Positions 50,806-60,633 of a DNA stretch of 64,000 nt are shown here, piece by piece. Source of the DNA: Syntrophobotulus glycolicus DSM 8271 (lineage in GTDB: Bacteria > Bacillota > Desulfitobacteriia > Desulfitobacteriales > Syntrophobotulaceae); NCBI RefSeq assembly GCF_000190635.1, contig NC_015172.1, forward strand, positions 1,116,001-1,180,000, in the 5' to 3' direction. The notes under the pieces are model-generated. The model saw only the letters and a program-made list of their open reading frames with translations, did no database searches and was not told the origin of the DNA. Position numbers and translations under genes: made by a program. Position 1 is the stretch's first letter; each line of letters begins with the position of its first letter.

Positions 50806-51300
50806 ATGGCAGAAACTGAAGTACTGAACCTGACGGAGGAAGAAGAAGATACCCTGAGGGGGAAATACCTGATCTTCTCGATGGGCGAGGAGCTCTATGG
50901 GATGGAAATCCGCTATATTACGGAAATCATAGGGATTCAGCCCATAACAGAGGTTCCGGAGATGCCCGCATATGTCAAAGGGATCACCAATTTGCGGGGG
51001 AAGATCATTCCCGTTATGGACGCCCGCCTGCGGTTTAGAAAGGCGGTCCGGGAATACGACGACAGAACTTGTATTATCGTGCTGGAGACCAACGAGCTGT
51101 CCATTGGCCTGATCGTGGACAGTGTTTCAGAGGTGATCGCCATGGCGGAGGAGGACATCGCGCCTCCTCCGGAGATCAGCAAGGGGGGCCACAACTATAT
51201 CAAGGGCATCGGCAAGGCCGGCGGAAGCGTCAAGCTGCTTTTGGACTGCCATAAGCTGCTGACGGACGATGAGGCCGGGGCCCTGATCAGCATGGCCTGA
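50806..51300 (+). CDS. cheW: Chemotaxis adaptor CheW
   Basis: The 164-residue protein is one CheW domain (KYLIFSMGEELYGMEIRYIT, then YVKGITNLRGKIIPVMDARL and IGLIVDSVSEV). It couples the chemoreceptor to CheA at the membrane. GGAGGGGG precedes the ATG. It is followed 14 bases later by cheR. Confidence 0.95.
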   Translation: MAETEVLNLTEEEEDTLRGKYLIFSMGEELYGMEIRYITEIIGIQPITEVPEMPAYVKGITNLRGKIIPVMDARLRFRKAVREYDDRTCIIVLETNELSIGLIVDSVSEVIAMAEEDIAPPPEISKGGHNYIKGIGKAGGSVKLLLDCHKLLTDDEAGALISMA

Positions 51301-51314
51301 AGGCGGGAAATTTT

Positions 51315-52130
51315 ATGATAGGGATCAAAGAACGGGAATTCAGGGAGTTTGCCGATTATATCAAAACCAATTACGGCATTCATTTCAAGGATGAGAAGAA
51401 AACGTTAATCGAGGGAAGGCTCGGTCAGGTCCTGGCAAACCTCAATTTGGCCAGCCTGACTGAGTACATGGACTATGTGGCGGCGGATCAAAGCGGGCAG
51501 GCCGCGGACCTGATGCTGGATAAGATCACGACCAATCATACCTTTTTCATGAGGGAGCCGGCCCATTTTGAGTATTTTCGGGAGACCGTGCTGCCCTATC
51601 TGATCAGAGCGGTGAGGGACCGCGATCTGCGGATCTGGAGCGCGGCCTGTTCCTCAGGAGAAGAGCCCTATACTCTGGCGATGATCCTGGACGAATTTTT
51701 CGGTCCCCACAAAACCGGATGGGATACGAAAATCCTGGCTACGGATATCTCTCAGGGCATTCTGGCCGCCGCCCAGGCCGGTGTTTACAGCAGGGAAAAA
51801 ATGGAGGGCCTGCCGGAAAGCTGGAAAAGGCGGTATTTCAAAGAAGACCGGGCCGGGCAGTACCTTTTGGCTGAGAAAATCAGGAAGGAAGTGATTTTCA
51901 GCAGAATCAACCTGATGGACCCGGTGTTCCCCTTCAGAAAGAAAATGCACGTCATCTTCTGCCGCAATGTCATGATCTATTTTGATCAGGAGACAAAGGA
52001 CCGGCTGGCCGAGCGCTTCTATGAGATTACCGAGCCCGGAGGCTTCCTGTTCATCGGGCATTCGGAGGGCCTGGACCGGGAAAAAACGCGGTACAGATAT
52101 GTCATGCCCGCTGTTTACAGGAAGGAGTAG
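51315..52130 (+). CDS. cheR: Chemoreceptor methyltransferase CheR
   Basis: The 271-residue protein has the CheR N-terminal helical domain and SAM-binding motifs (TNHTFFMREPAHFEYF, WSAACSSGEEPYTLAMIL, LATDISQGIL, IFCRNVMIYFD). It methylates glutamates of chemoreceptors with S-adenosylmethionine. With CheB and CheD it shows that this system adapts. The next gene starts 5 bases after its stop. Confidence 0.95.
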   Translation: MIGIKEREFREFADYIKTNYGIHFKDEKKTLIEGRLGQVLANLNLASLTEYMDYVAADQSGQAADLMLDKITTNHTFFMREPAHFEYFRETVLPYLIRAVRDRDLRIWSAACSSGEEPYTLAMILDEFFGPHKTGWDTKILATDISQGILAAAQAGVYSREKMEGLPESWKRRYFKEDRAGQYLLAEKIRKEVIFSRINLMDPVFPFRKKMHVIFCRNVMIYFDQETKDRLAERFYEITEPGGFLFIGHSEGLDREKTRYRYVMPAVYRKE

Positions 52131-52135
52131 GGGCA

Positions 52136-52729
52136 ATGGAGACAGGCACTCAGGACCGGAAAGCAGACAGGATTATCGCCATCGGGGCGTCCACCGGGGG
52201 AACCGAAGCCATTTTCAGCATTTTGCGCGCTCTTTCCCCCGCCATTCCGGGGATAGTGGTCGTCCAGCATATCCCGCCCGTTTTTTCCAGGATGTTTGCG
52301 GAAAGGCTGGACAGCCAGACCGCTCTGCAGGTCAAGGAAGCTCAAACCGGAGATTACGCTGATGCGGGCCGGGTGCTGATCGCCCCGGGGGACCGCCATA
52401 TGCGAGTGAAGAGGATCGGCAGCCGCTACCGGGTGGAGTGTTTTGACGGGAACAAGGTCAGCGGCCACTGCCCTTCCGTGGATGTTTTGTTTGAATCCTT
52501 AGCCCGGGAAGCGGGCAGAAGGGCGGTAGGAATCCTCCTGACCGGGATGGGCTATGACGGAGCGAGAGGGCTTCTCGCCATGCGGCGCCAGGGCAGCCGG
52601 ACCATCGGCCAGGATGAGGCCTCCTCCGTCGTGTATGGGATGCCCAAAGCAGCCTTTGAGATCGGGGCCGTGGAAAGACAGGCGGCCTTGGGGCGCATTC
52701 CCCAGGTCCTGGCCGAGCTGATCGGGTAG
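52136..52729 (+). CDS. cheB: CheB methylesterase domain without receiver
   Basis: The 197-residue protein holds only the CheB methylesterase/amidase domain. The triad is visible: Ser19 in GASTGG, His45 in VVQHIPP and Asp in LTGMGYDGARG. Typical CheB is about 350 residues with an N-terminal receiver; here the receiver is missing, so CheA cannot regulate it by phosphorylation in the usual way. It removes methyl groups set by CheR. AAGGAG precedes the ATG. Confidence 0.95.
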   Translation: METGTQDRKADRIIAIGASTGGTEAIFSILRALSPAIPGIVVVQHIPPVFSRMFAERLDSQTALQVKEAQTGDYADAGRVLIAPGDRHMRVKRIGSRYRVECFDGNKVSGHCPSVDVLFESLAREAGRRAVGILLTGMGYDGARGLLAMRRQGSRTIGQDEASSVVYGMPKAAFEIGAVERQAALGRIPQVLAELIG

Positions 52730-52738
52730 GCGGCCGCG

Positions 52739-53203
52739 ATGGACCTGATCGTAGGCATGGGGGAATACAAGGTATCGAACAGAGCGGACGACATCCTGCG
52801 GACCTTTTCCCTGGCAACCTGTGTGGCCGTCACCGTCTACAGCCCGCTGAAAAAAGCGGCCGGGATGATCCATGTGGTCCTTCCTTTCCCCTTTGACCGG
52901 AAGGACAGAGCGGAGCGTCCGGGCTATTTCGCGGAAACCGGCGTCCCATTGCTGATCAATACGGTTTGCCGGACATACGGCTGCAAGCAAGAAGAGCTTT
53001 TGATCCAAATCTACGGCGGAGCGGACTCCCGGCTGGAGCAGGATATCTATAATGTGGGAAAAAAGAACATTGACGCGGTTAAAGCGGCCCTGATCGGGAT
53101 GGGGCTGACCATTGTCAAGGCAGACCTGCGGGGAAAGGAAAGCAGGACCGTATCCATGGAAGTGAAAACCGGCAGGGTGGAGATCCACCGCCGGCCGATC
53201 TGA
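52739..53203 (+). CDS. cheD: Chemoreceptor glutamine deamidase CheD
   Basis: The 154-residue protein has the CheD active-site pattern: Cys in LATCVAVTVYSP and His in AGMIHVVLPF, then GGADS and the C-terminal DLRGKESRTV. It converts receptor glutamines to glutamates and can respond to a phosphorylated CheY or CheC; neither is encoded here. The start follows the cheB stop by 9 bases. Confidence 0.93.
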   Translation: MDLIVGMGEYKVSNRADDILRTFSLATCVAVTVYSPLKKAAGMIHVVLPFPFDRKDRAERPGYFAETGVPLLINTVCRTYGCKQEELLIQIYGGADSRLEQDIYNVGKKNIDAVKAALIGMGLTIVKADLRGKESRTVSMEVKTGRVEIHRRPI

Positions 53204-53222
53204 AAAGAAGAAGGTGATGGGA

Positions 53223-55250
53223 TTGCCGCAAAACACAGACCAATCAGAGCGCCTGGAATTTATCGCCGCTGCCATGGCCGGCATGGGAGATGGTGTGATC
53301 CTGACGGATCGGGCCGGCCGGATTTTGGATATCAATCGCTCGGCAGAGCAGCTGACGGGCTGGACGGAAAAAGAAGCGGCGGGAAAGCCCTGCGGTGAAG
53401 TGTTTGTTTTGGTCGATACCGTCACCGGCAAGCGCCTGGAGAGTCCCGTTTTCATTTCCCTGAGGGATGAGGCGCCGGTGGGCCTGCCGAAGCACTCCGC
53501 TCTCATGACCAGGGAAGGAAAAACGTTTTTTATTTCAGCGAGCTGTTCCCCGGTCCGCGCTTCGGACGGCAAAGCGCAAGGCGCGGTGCTGGTGTTCCGC
53601 GATATTGATCGGCTGAAACAGATCGAGGAAGAGCTGAAAAAGGAAAGAAACAATCTGAACAATGTGCTGGAGGCCCTGCCCGCGGGAATCGCCCTGGTCG
53701 GGGAAGACGCTGTGGTCAGGTGGGTGAACAGGCCCCTGCTGGAGCTCTTTCAGATCCGGGAGGAAAACATCCTCGGCCAGCGTTTCGGAAACGGGGCCCA
53801 TTGTATCTACAGCAGGGAAAAAGGGTGCGGGGAAGGCGAAAAATGCCGCTTTTGTGAAATCCGCCAAAACATTGGGCTGGTCCTCCGGGAAAAGGTGAGC
53901 CTCAAGGACGTGATGCTCCAGCGTTCTTTCCACAGAGCGGAGGAGGAGAACTGCCGCTGGCTGAACATCAGCTTCATCCCGCTGGCCGCGGCCGGGGAAA
54001 AGCGGATCGTGCTCGCCATTGAGGACATTACGGAACAAAAGAATTATGAAGAAGCGTTGCAGAAGAGCCGTGATGAGGCTGAATCGGCCAACAGGGTGAA
54101 GAGTGAGTTTTTGGCCAATATGAGTCATGAAATCAGGACCCCTTTAAACGGATTGGTGGGGATGATGGACTTGCTCTCCCGGACCGATCCTGATGAGGAA
54201 CAGCAGGAATGTATCCGGATGGCGAAATTCAGTGCCAATACCCTTTTTAAGGTCATCGACGGCATTCTGGATTTTTCCAGGATCGAGGCCGGCAAGATCG
54301 CCATTGCCAAGATTTCCTTTGATCTGAAGGCCCTGCTGGAGGAGGTCATAAAAATCCACACCGTCCTTGCCGAACAGAAAGGCCTGGCCCTGGAACACGA
54401 CATTCCCCCGGACCTCCCTCCCTATCTGACCGGCGATCCTGACCACCTGCGCCAGATCTTAAACAACCTGATTGGAAATGCCCTCAAGTTTACGGACAGA
54501 GGACAGATCAAGGTCAGTGTCCGGGAAATCAGGCATCAAGGACAACAGGTGGAGCTGGAGTTCTGTGTAGCCGATTCGGGGGTCGGCATTTCTCCCGGGA
54601 AAATGGACCTGCTGTTCAAACGCTTCAGCCAGGTGGACAGCTCCGTCACCCGAAGGTACAGCGGGACAGGGCTGGGGCTGGCCATCTGCAAGCAGCTGGC
54701 GGAGCTGATGGGCGGCGCGATCCGCGCGGAAAGTGAAATGGGAAAAGGGAGCGTCTTCCGCTTTACCCTGGTATTCACAGCGGCCCCCGGCCCGGGGCCC
54801 GCGGAGAGGGAGCAGGCCTTGTCCCCGGTCATCATCAGCGGCAGTGAGCTCAGCCGGCTGGTGGGGGAGGAACCGGCGGCCGGAGCCGAACAAATCATGA
54901 TTCTGGACAACCAGGCCGGGGCCGAAAAGTGCAGCCGGGTCAGACTGGGAGAGCATGGAGAAATCATCTTCGGGAAGGCGGCAGATACCGGGGAGAAGAG
55001 GTCCGCTGAGCTGGACATCCTGCGCCGGGCCTTGGGGGAGCTGCGGAAGATCATTGCGGAGAACCGGTTTCCCCTGCTGGAAGAAGCGGCCCATCAGGTC
55101 AAAAAGAGCGCCCTTCGGCTGGGAGAGGACGAACTGGCCGATCTCTCGTTCAAAACCGAGCTTGCCGCAAGAAAGAAGAAATGGGACAGCGCCGCGCAAT
55201 ACTGCCTGGAGATGACGGCGGAATTGCGCCGGCGCGATAAGGAGGCCTAG
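53223..55250 (+). CDS. PAS-PAS histidine kinase with C-terminal HPt-like segment
   Basis: The protein (about 675 residues) has two PAS domains (about 12-135 and 140-270, the second with cysteines CIYSREKGCGEGEKCRFCEI that could bind a metal or haem-like group), a HisKA H-box (NMSHEIRTPLNGL), an ATPase domain (NLIGNALKFTD, DSGVGISPGK, GTGLGLAICKQL), and an HPt-like end with a histidine in EEAAHQVKKSALRLGE. It has no receiver domain of its own. The likely start is TTG 53223 after AAGGTGA; ATG 53217 is too close to that site. It lies 4 bases before the receiver gene, so it is the best candidate partner of that receiver. Confidence 0.88.
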   Translation: MPQNTDQSERLEFIAAAMAGMGDGVILTDRAGRILDINRSAEQLTGWTEKEAAGKPCGEVFVLVDTVTGKRLESPVFISLRDEAPVGLPKHSALMTREGKTFFISASCSPVRASDGKAQGAVLVFRDIDRLKQIEEELKKERNNLNNVLEALPAGIALVGEDAVVRWVNRPLLELFQIREENILGQRFGNGAHCIYSREKGCGEGEKCRFCEIRQNIGLVLREKVSLKDVMLQRSFHRAEEENCRWLNISFIPLAAAGEKRIVLAIEDITEQKNYEEALQKSRDEAESANRVKSEFLANMSHEIRTPLNGLVGMMDLLSRTDPDEEQQECIRMAKFSANTLFKVIDGILDFSRIEAGKIAIAKISFDLKALLEEVIKIHTVLAEQKGLALEHDIPPDLPPYLTGDPDHLRQILNNLIGNALKFTDRGQIKVSVREIRHQGQQVELEFCVADSGVGISPGKMDLLFKRFSQVDSSVTRRYSGTGLGLAICKQLAELMGGAIRAESEMGKGSVFRFTLVFTAAPGPGPAEREQALSPVIISGSELSRLVGEEPAAGAEQIMILDNQAGAEKCSRVRLGEHGEIIFGKAADTGEKRSAELDILRRALGELRKIIAENRFPLLEEAAHQVKKSALRLGEDELADLSFKTELAARKKKWDSAAQYCLEMTAELRRRDKEA

Positions 55251-55253
55251 AAC

Positions 55254-55943
55254 ATGAAAATTTTGATTGCCGAGGATGATCTGATCAGCAGAAGTTTTCT
55301 GGGCAAATTTTTGGAGAAGTACGGAGAATGTGATCTGGTGGTGGACGGTCTGGAAACCCTGGATGCTTTTCTGATGGCCCTCAAGGATCAGGAGCCCTAC
55401 CAGCTGATCTGTCTCGATATCATGATGCCGAAAGTGGATGGGGTAAAAACCTTAAAAGCCATCAGAGATCTGGAAAAACAGTATGGGGTGGCTCCGGAAA
55501 ACAGGGTCAAGATCATCATGACCACGGCCCTTGCCGAAGCCCAGCTCGTGCGGACGGCTTTTGACTATGGCTGCGAGGCCTATGCGACCAAACCGATCGA
55601 CACCAAGAGGCTGGTGGAGGTCATGGAAAAGATCGGGCTGGTGAAGGAGAGCGGGGGGGAAGAGCGGAGCTTATCCGAGCCAAAGGGAGAACGATATTTC
55701 CAGAAGGTCCGGGCCCGCCCCGGCTATCAGCTGGAAGTGACGATGGAGACCGGGACGGCGATTCATTTTGATTTCCGTTCCAGGCTCAATACCGCGCGCT
55801 TCGGGATGCTCAAGGATGAAGAATTATTCCGGAGTGTGCGCACTGACGGGTATGACCTGATTTTTGCCAAGGCCGGCCGGATGCCGGTGAAAATCGCCGC
55901 GGCTGATTTTATGGATCTTGTTCTGATTGACCGCAGAAGATGA
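55254..55943 (+). CDS. Receiver protein with DUF2442-like C-terminal domain
   Basis: The 229-residue protein has an N-terminal receiver (acidic EDD near residue 8, phospho-Asp55 in LDIMMPKVDG, Thr in IIMTTAL, Lys in ATKPID). The C-terminal part (about 145-229: YQLEVTMETGTAIHFDFRSR and DEELFRSVRTDGYDLIF) resembles DUF2442, a small unknown fold, not a DNA-binding domain. It overlaps neither neighbour but starts 4 bases after the kinase gene. As the only receiver protein in the che cluster it may receive phosphate from CheA and/or the PAS kinase. Confidence 0.85.
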   Translation: MKILIAEDDLISRSFLGKFLEKYGECDLVVDGLETLDAFLMALKDQEPYQLICLDIMMPKVDGVKTLKAIRDLEKQYGVAPENRVKIIMTTALAEAQLVRTAFDYGCEAYATKPIDTKRLVEVMEKIGLVKESGGEERSLSEPKGERYFQKVRARPGYQLEVTMETGTAIHFDFRSRLNTARFGMLKDEELFRSVRTDGYDLIFAKAGRMPVKIAAADFMDLVLIDRRR

Positions 55944-56065
55944 AGAGCGCTGACGGGCATGAGGAGGCGAAGGGAAACGGAGCGGCAATCGCATCACGGA
56001 AAGGAAAGTGAACAATGTCAGAGCAAAGCAAAAGGGCCGAAAAGAAAAGGGAAAGAGGAGACGTG

Positions 56066-57856
56066 ATGAAAAATCTATCCATCAGCAAAAAGTTAATTGT
56101 GGGCTTCGGGATCGTCCTTGCACTAATGATTATGTCCATTGTGCTGTCCATCGTCAGCATCAGCAGTGTCGGCACCCAAACCGAGAAATATGGGAGCATG
56201 ACCGTTCCCAACGTCTCCAGCACCTGGGAGATGAGGCGGGACCTGGTTTCGGCCCAGCGTTACATGCTGCGGGCCTTTGTCGCCACAGACCGCCAGGCGA
56301 TCCAGAAGGAGCTGGACAAGTCGGCGGCCGATGCCCAGAACATCCTGGTCAATCTGGAAAAATACGCGGCGAATCAACCCGATTCAAGTCAAAATGAGAA
56401 GGTAAGCGAATTTAAAACAGTGCTGGCAAACGCCGCCACGGCCCGGGAGGATATTGTCGGCAAGCTCCTGCTCGGCACCGATCAGGCTCTGGCGGACGCC
56501 GAGAAAAAATTTAACGAGGTGTATGTACCGTATTTCGACCAGGCGGCGGCAATCATTGTCGAGCTGTCCGACGCGGAGGCGGTGCGGGCCGATCAGCAGA
56601 GCGCGGCGGCCAAGAGCGCTCAAACGACGGCCTGGGTGATGCTTCTGGTCATCGCCGCAGGATCTCTGGCCATCACCGTGATCGTGATCAGCGCGATCCG
56701 CAAATCGATATTGAATCCGGTCAGGGAGATTGTTGATGTGTATGAGGAAATGGCCAAGGGCAATATGCAGGTCGATATCCAATATGAAAGCCGTGATGAG
56801 ATGGGGAAAATGGCCCAGAGCATCAAAAAAACCAATGCCCTGCTCTCCGGCTATATCGGCGATATTTCCGACAAGCTGGGGCAGATGTCCCACGGCGATA
56901 TGCGGATCAGGGTGGATATGGATTACATCGGCGATTTTGCGGCGATCAAGCAGGCGATGCAAAATACAACGTCAGCCTTGAATGATACCTTATCCATCAT
57001 CAATACCGCGGCCGAACAGGTCAGCACAGGGGCGGCCCAGGTTTCCAGCGGAGCCCAGGCTCTGGCGTCAGGCTCGACGGAACAGGCTTCATCTGTGGAG
57101 GAATTGACCGTTTCCATCGGAAAAATCGCTGAACAGGCCACGGAAAATTCGGAAAATGTCAAAACAGCAACCCAATATGTGGAAGAGGCCGTGGCGGGAG
57201 TCGGTACGGGCAATGAACATATGGAGCAGCTCACGGAAGCAATGGCGGAAATCGGTTCGGCGTCCGATCAGATCACCAATATCACAAAGGTTATCGAGGA
57301 TATCGCCTTCCAGACCAATATTCTCGCCCTGAACGCCGCGATTGAAGCGGCCCGGGCCGGCAACGCCGGCAAAGGCTTCGCGGTGGTGGCCGATGAAGTC
57401 CGCAATCTGGCGGCCAAATCGGCGGAAGCGGCCAAGCAGACGGCAGAGCTGATCCAGGCCTCTGTGGTCACGGTAAACAAGGGGACGCAGACAACGGCTC
57501 AGACCGCGCAAATCCTGCATGAGGTCGGAGAAAAGGCCAAAATGGTCAATGACAGCATCATCAAGATCGAACAGGCGTCGGCTGAGCAGGCCGGGGCGAT
57601 TGAACAGATCAAGGAGGGACTGGCCCAGGTCTCCTCTGTTGTGCAGACCAACGCGGCCACAGCGGAAGAAAACTCCGCGACCAGTGAGGAAATGTCCGCC
57701 CAGGCCGCCACGCTGCAAGAAGAGGTCGGGAAGTTCAAGCTGAGTGACGGATATGAGCAGGACAGGCCGGTTTCCAGTTCCTTGTTCCGGGAGCTGCCCG
57801 AGACGAGGTCCGGTTTGCTTCAGGCCGCGGCCTCCTCTGATCTGGGCAAGTATTAA
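56066..57856 (+). CDS. Methyl-accepting chemotaxis protein (4-helix-bundle sensor)
   Basis: The 596-residue chemoreceptor has TM1 (about 10-34), an extracellular four-helix-bundle ligand domain (about 35-187), TM2 (about 188-211), HAMP and the cytoplasmic signalling coiled coil with its hairpin tip ([20 protein letters not shown] and [15 protein letters not shown]). ATG 56066 is preferred to 56015 because GAGGAG lies 7 bases before it. It is the only chemoreceptor in the cluster and is expected to form an array with CheA and CheW. Confidence 0.92.
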   Translation: MKNLSISKKLIVGFGIVLALMIMSIVLSIVSISSVGTQTEKYGSMTVPNVSSTWEMRRDLVSAQRYMLRAFVATDRQAIQKELDKSAADAQNILVNLEKYAANQPDSSQNEKVSEFKTVLANAATAREDIVGKLLLGTDQALADAEKKFNEVYVPYFDQAAAIIVELSDAEAVRADQQSAAAKSAQTTAWVMLLVIAAGSLAITVIVISAIRKSILNPVREIVDVYEEMAKGNMQVDIQYESRDEMGKMAQSIKKTNALLSGYIGDISDKLGQMSHGDMRIRVDMDYIGDFAAIKQAMQNTTSALNDTLSIINTAAEQVSTGAAQVSSGAQALASGSTEQASSVEELTVSIGKIAEQATENSENVKTATQYVEEAVAGVGTGNEHMEQLTEAMAEIGSASDQITNITKVIEDIAFQTNILALNAAIEAARAGNAGKGFAVVADEVRNLAAKSAEAAKQTAELIQASVVTVNKGTQTTAQTAQILHEVGEKAKMVNDSIIKIEQASAEQAGAIEQIKEGLAQVSSVVQTNAATAEENSATSEEMSAQAATLQEEVGKFKLSDGYEQDRPVSSSLFRELPETRSGLLQAAASSDLGKY

Positions 57857-58035
57857 GGCTGGCCGGAGCAAGCCCAAAACTCTGATCGTGATCCTGGATA
57901 ACCGGCGGCATTTTTGCGGCAGCACAGGCATTGCGGGAAGGCATGCGGTGTTCCCGGATAAGGAAAGCCCTTTTTCCAAGCAAGGAGCCGGACTCTTCCC
58001 GCCGGTGCCTTGCCCGCAAAGAAAGGATGGTAAAA

Positions 58036-60612
58036 ATGAATCAAGACCTGTATGTGAATATCCTGAATACCCTGCCTTTCGGCATGGGATACCTGCGGCT
58101 GCTTACGGACAGTCAGGGCGGGGCGGAGGACTACCTGTACCTGGAGGTCAACCCGGCCTTTGAACAGCTTACCGGCTTGCGCCGCGAGGACATCCTGGGC
58201 AAAAAGGCATCGGAGATTTTCGGGGAGAACAAATTGGGGGCCTTTGACTGGATCGACTACTGCTCAAGGGCCGCCCGCTCGGGTAAGGTGCAGGAGACGA
58301 CACAGTGGATTAAAGAGCGGAAGCGCTATGATAAGGTCATGGTCATTCCCTTGAGCCGGGAGGATTTTGTCGTTGTGATCCGCGATGCCACCGCGGAAAT
58401 CATTTCCGCCGTTCAAAAGGAAGGAAATTCCCCCTTGCCGGACGACCTGGAGGCGGTGTTCAATCATACCCACGACGCGATAAGCCTTGTAGAATACCTC
58501 AATGGCGGGTTCCGCTATATCAGGAACAATGCCGTACATAAAAGAATGACCGGGTTCAGTGACATCAGCGGTCTGGGGCCTGTCGAGCTTCTGGGAGAGG
58601 AAACCGGCGGGACGATTGAGAAATATTACGAACGCTGCATGAAGACCGGCCGCCCGCTCACCTATGAACAGGTCTTTCACTTCGCTCCGGGCAAATGTGA
58701 ATGGCAGACCGAGGTGACGCCGATCCTGGGGGACGGCACAATCCGTTATTTACTGTGCACCAGCCAGGATGTCACCGATCTGAAAGCGGCCCAGAAGGAA
58801 AGAGACATCCTGGCCCGCAGGCTGCAGTCCACCTTCGACCAGCATAACGCCGTCATGCTGGTCATTGATCCTGACTCAGGCCGGATCGTGGACGCCAACC
58901 CCGCGGCCTGCACCTTTTACGGGTACACCAAGGAAGAGCTGCTCAGCCTCAATATCGACCAGATCAATATGCTGCCCTCTGAGCAGGTCAGCGCCATGTA
59001 CAGGCAGGCCAACGGGAAAAAACGGAACTATTTTCTTTTCCCGCACCGCCTGAAAAACGGGGAGATCCGGCCTGTGGACGTCTTTTCCTGTCCGATAGAG
59101 GACGGGGAGAAGACCCTGCTTTCTTCGATTATTTTTGATGTGAGCGACCGGGAGGAATACCGGGGCGAGCTGTACCGGGAAAAAGAGCTCCTGCGCACGA
59201 CCTTGCAGTCCATCGGGGACGGAGTGGTGACCACAGACAGCGCCGGGAGAATCACCAGTCTCAATAGTGTGGCCCAGGAGCTTACAGGCTGGAAGAACAG
59301 CGAGGCCAAGGGCAAATACTTTTCCGAGGTGTTCATTTTGCAGAATGAAGAAACGGGAGCGCCGGCGGAAAATCTCGTGCGCAAGGTTTTGGAAACCGGC
59401 CGGATCATCGGCCTGGCCAACCACACCGAGCTGATCGACCGCAAAGGGCGGCCGGTCCCCATTGCGGACAGCGCCGCCCCCATCAAAACAGAGGACGGGG
59501 AAATCTCGGGTGTCGTCATGGTTTTCCGCGATATCAGCAATGAGCGGGACCAAAACAGACAAATTCGTTTTTTAAGCTACCACGATTACCTGACGGGGCT
59601 GTATAATAGAAGATATATGGAAGAAGCGATGATTCTGCTGGATACGGACAGGAACCTGCCCCTCTCTGTGGTGATGGGCGATGTGAACGGCCTGAAGATT
59701 ACCAACGATGTATTCGGACATGAGGCCGGGGACAATCTGCTCCGGCACATCGCCAGGCTGTTTGAGAAAAACTGCCGCCGGGAGGACATCATTGCCCGCT
59801 GGGGCGGTGATGAATTTGTCGTGATCATGCCCCGCACCGGGTTGGACGAAGCGGATCAGATCATCCGCAGGATCAAGCGGGATCATGTCGAGATGGACGA
59901 GAGCGGTCTGCGCCTGAGCCTGTCCCTCGGCTGCGCGGTCAGGGACACGATGGACAGGAGTATCCGGGCCGTTTTGCGAGAAGCGGAAGGCAATATGTAT
60001 CAACAGAAGCTTCTGGACGGGAAAAGCAGCCGCAACGCCATCATCAATACCCTGCTGGCGACGCTTTATGAAAAAAGCATGGAGACGGAGGGTCACGCCA
60101 AGCGGATGGAGACCCAGTGCCATTGTATCGGCAGAAGTCTTCAGCTGTCCTCCAAGGAGCTGGATGAATTGTCCTTGCTGGCCGTCCTGCACGATATCGG
60201 GAAAGTGGCGGTCAACCCGGCTATTCTGAAAAAGCCGGGCCAGCTGACGGCGGAGGAATGGGCCGAGATGAAGCGCCATCCGGAGATCGGGTACCGGATC
60301 GCCCAGGCGACGCCGGAGCTGGCCAATGTGGCTGACTTTATCCTCTCCCATCATGAAAGATGGGATGGAAAGGGATATCCGCGGGGGCTCCGGGAAAAAG
60401 AGATCCCGCTGCTCTGCCGCATTCTGGCCGTGACGGACGCTTATGACGCCATGACCAATGACAGAGTATACCGGAAGGCGAAAAGCAGTGAAGAAGCGCT
60501 CAGCGAGCTGGAGGGAAACGCCGGAACCCAGTTCGATCCTGAAATTGTCAGGTTGTTTATCCAATCTCTGCAGACCGAGGGAGCGGGGCGCGCCAGCGAA
60601 AGTCCGGACTAA
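58036..60612 (+). CDS. Multi-PAS diguanylate cyclase/HD-GYP phosphodiesterase
   Basis: The 858-residue soluble protein has about four PAS domains (1-125, 135-255, 260-375, 380-505), a GGDEF domain (GGDEF at about 590, preceded by the inhibitory I-site RRED) and an HD-GYP domain (HDIGK at about 719, GYP at about 780). All catalytic motifs are kept, so it may both make and degrade cyclic-di-GMP. ATG 58036 is chosen because AAAGGATG lies before it. Its neighbour downstream has the same output domains. Confidence 0.92.
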   Translation: MNQDLYVNILNTLPFGMGYLRLLTDSQGGAEDYLYLEVNPAFEQLTGLRREDILGKKASEIFGENKLGAFDWIDYCSRAARSGKVQETTQWIKERKRYDKVMVIPLSREDFVVVIRDATAEIISAVQKEGNSPLPDDLEAVFNHTHDAISLVEYLNGGFRYIRNNAVHKRMTGFSDISGLGPVELLGEETGGTIEKYYERCMKTGRPLTYEQVFHFAPGKCEWQTEVTPILGDGTIRYLLCTSQDVTDLKAAQKERDILARRLQSTFDQHNAVMLVIDPDSGRIVDANPAACTFYGYTKEELLSLNIDQINMLPSEQVSAMYRQANGKKRNYFLFPHRLKNGEIRPVDVFSCPIEDGEKTLLSSIIFDVSDREEYRGELYREKELLRTTLQSIGDGVVTTDSAGRITSLNSVAQELTGWKNSEAKGKYFSEVFILQNEETGAPAENLVRKVLETGRIIGLANHTELIDRKGRPVPIADSAAPIKTEDGEISGVVMVFRDISNERDQNRQIRFLSYHDYLTGLYNRRYMEEAMILLDTDRNLPLSVVMGDVNGLKITNDVFGHEAGDNLLRHIARLFEKNCRREDIIARWGGDEFVVIMPRTGLDEADQIIRRIKRDHVEMDESGLRLSLSLGCAVRDTMDRSIRAVLREAEGNMYQQKLLDGKSSRNAIINTLLATLYEKSMETEGHAKRMETQCHCIGRSLQLSSKELDELSLLAVLHDIGKVAVNPAILKKPGQLTAEEWAEMKRHPEIGYRIAQATPELANVADFILSHHERWDGKGYPRGLREKEIPLLCRILAVTDAYDAMTNDRVYRKAKSSEEALSELEGNAGTQFDPEIVRLFIQSLQTEGAGRASESPD

Positions 60613-60633
60613 ACAAAGGGTGGTGCAGATGTG

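Noticed and set aside
49269-50807. Long minus-strand frame opposite cheA
   Set aside because: His/Gln/Leu-rich composition is typical of the antisense of a GC-rich gene; no domain and no ribosome site.
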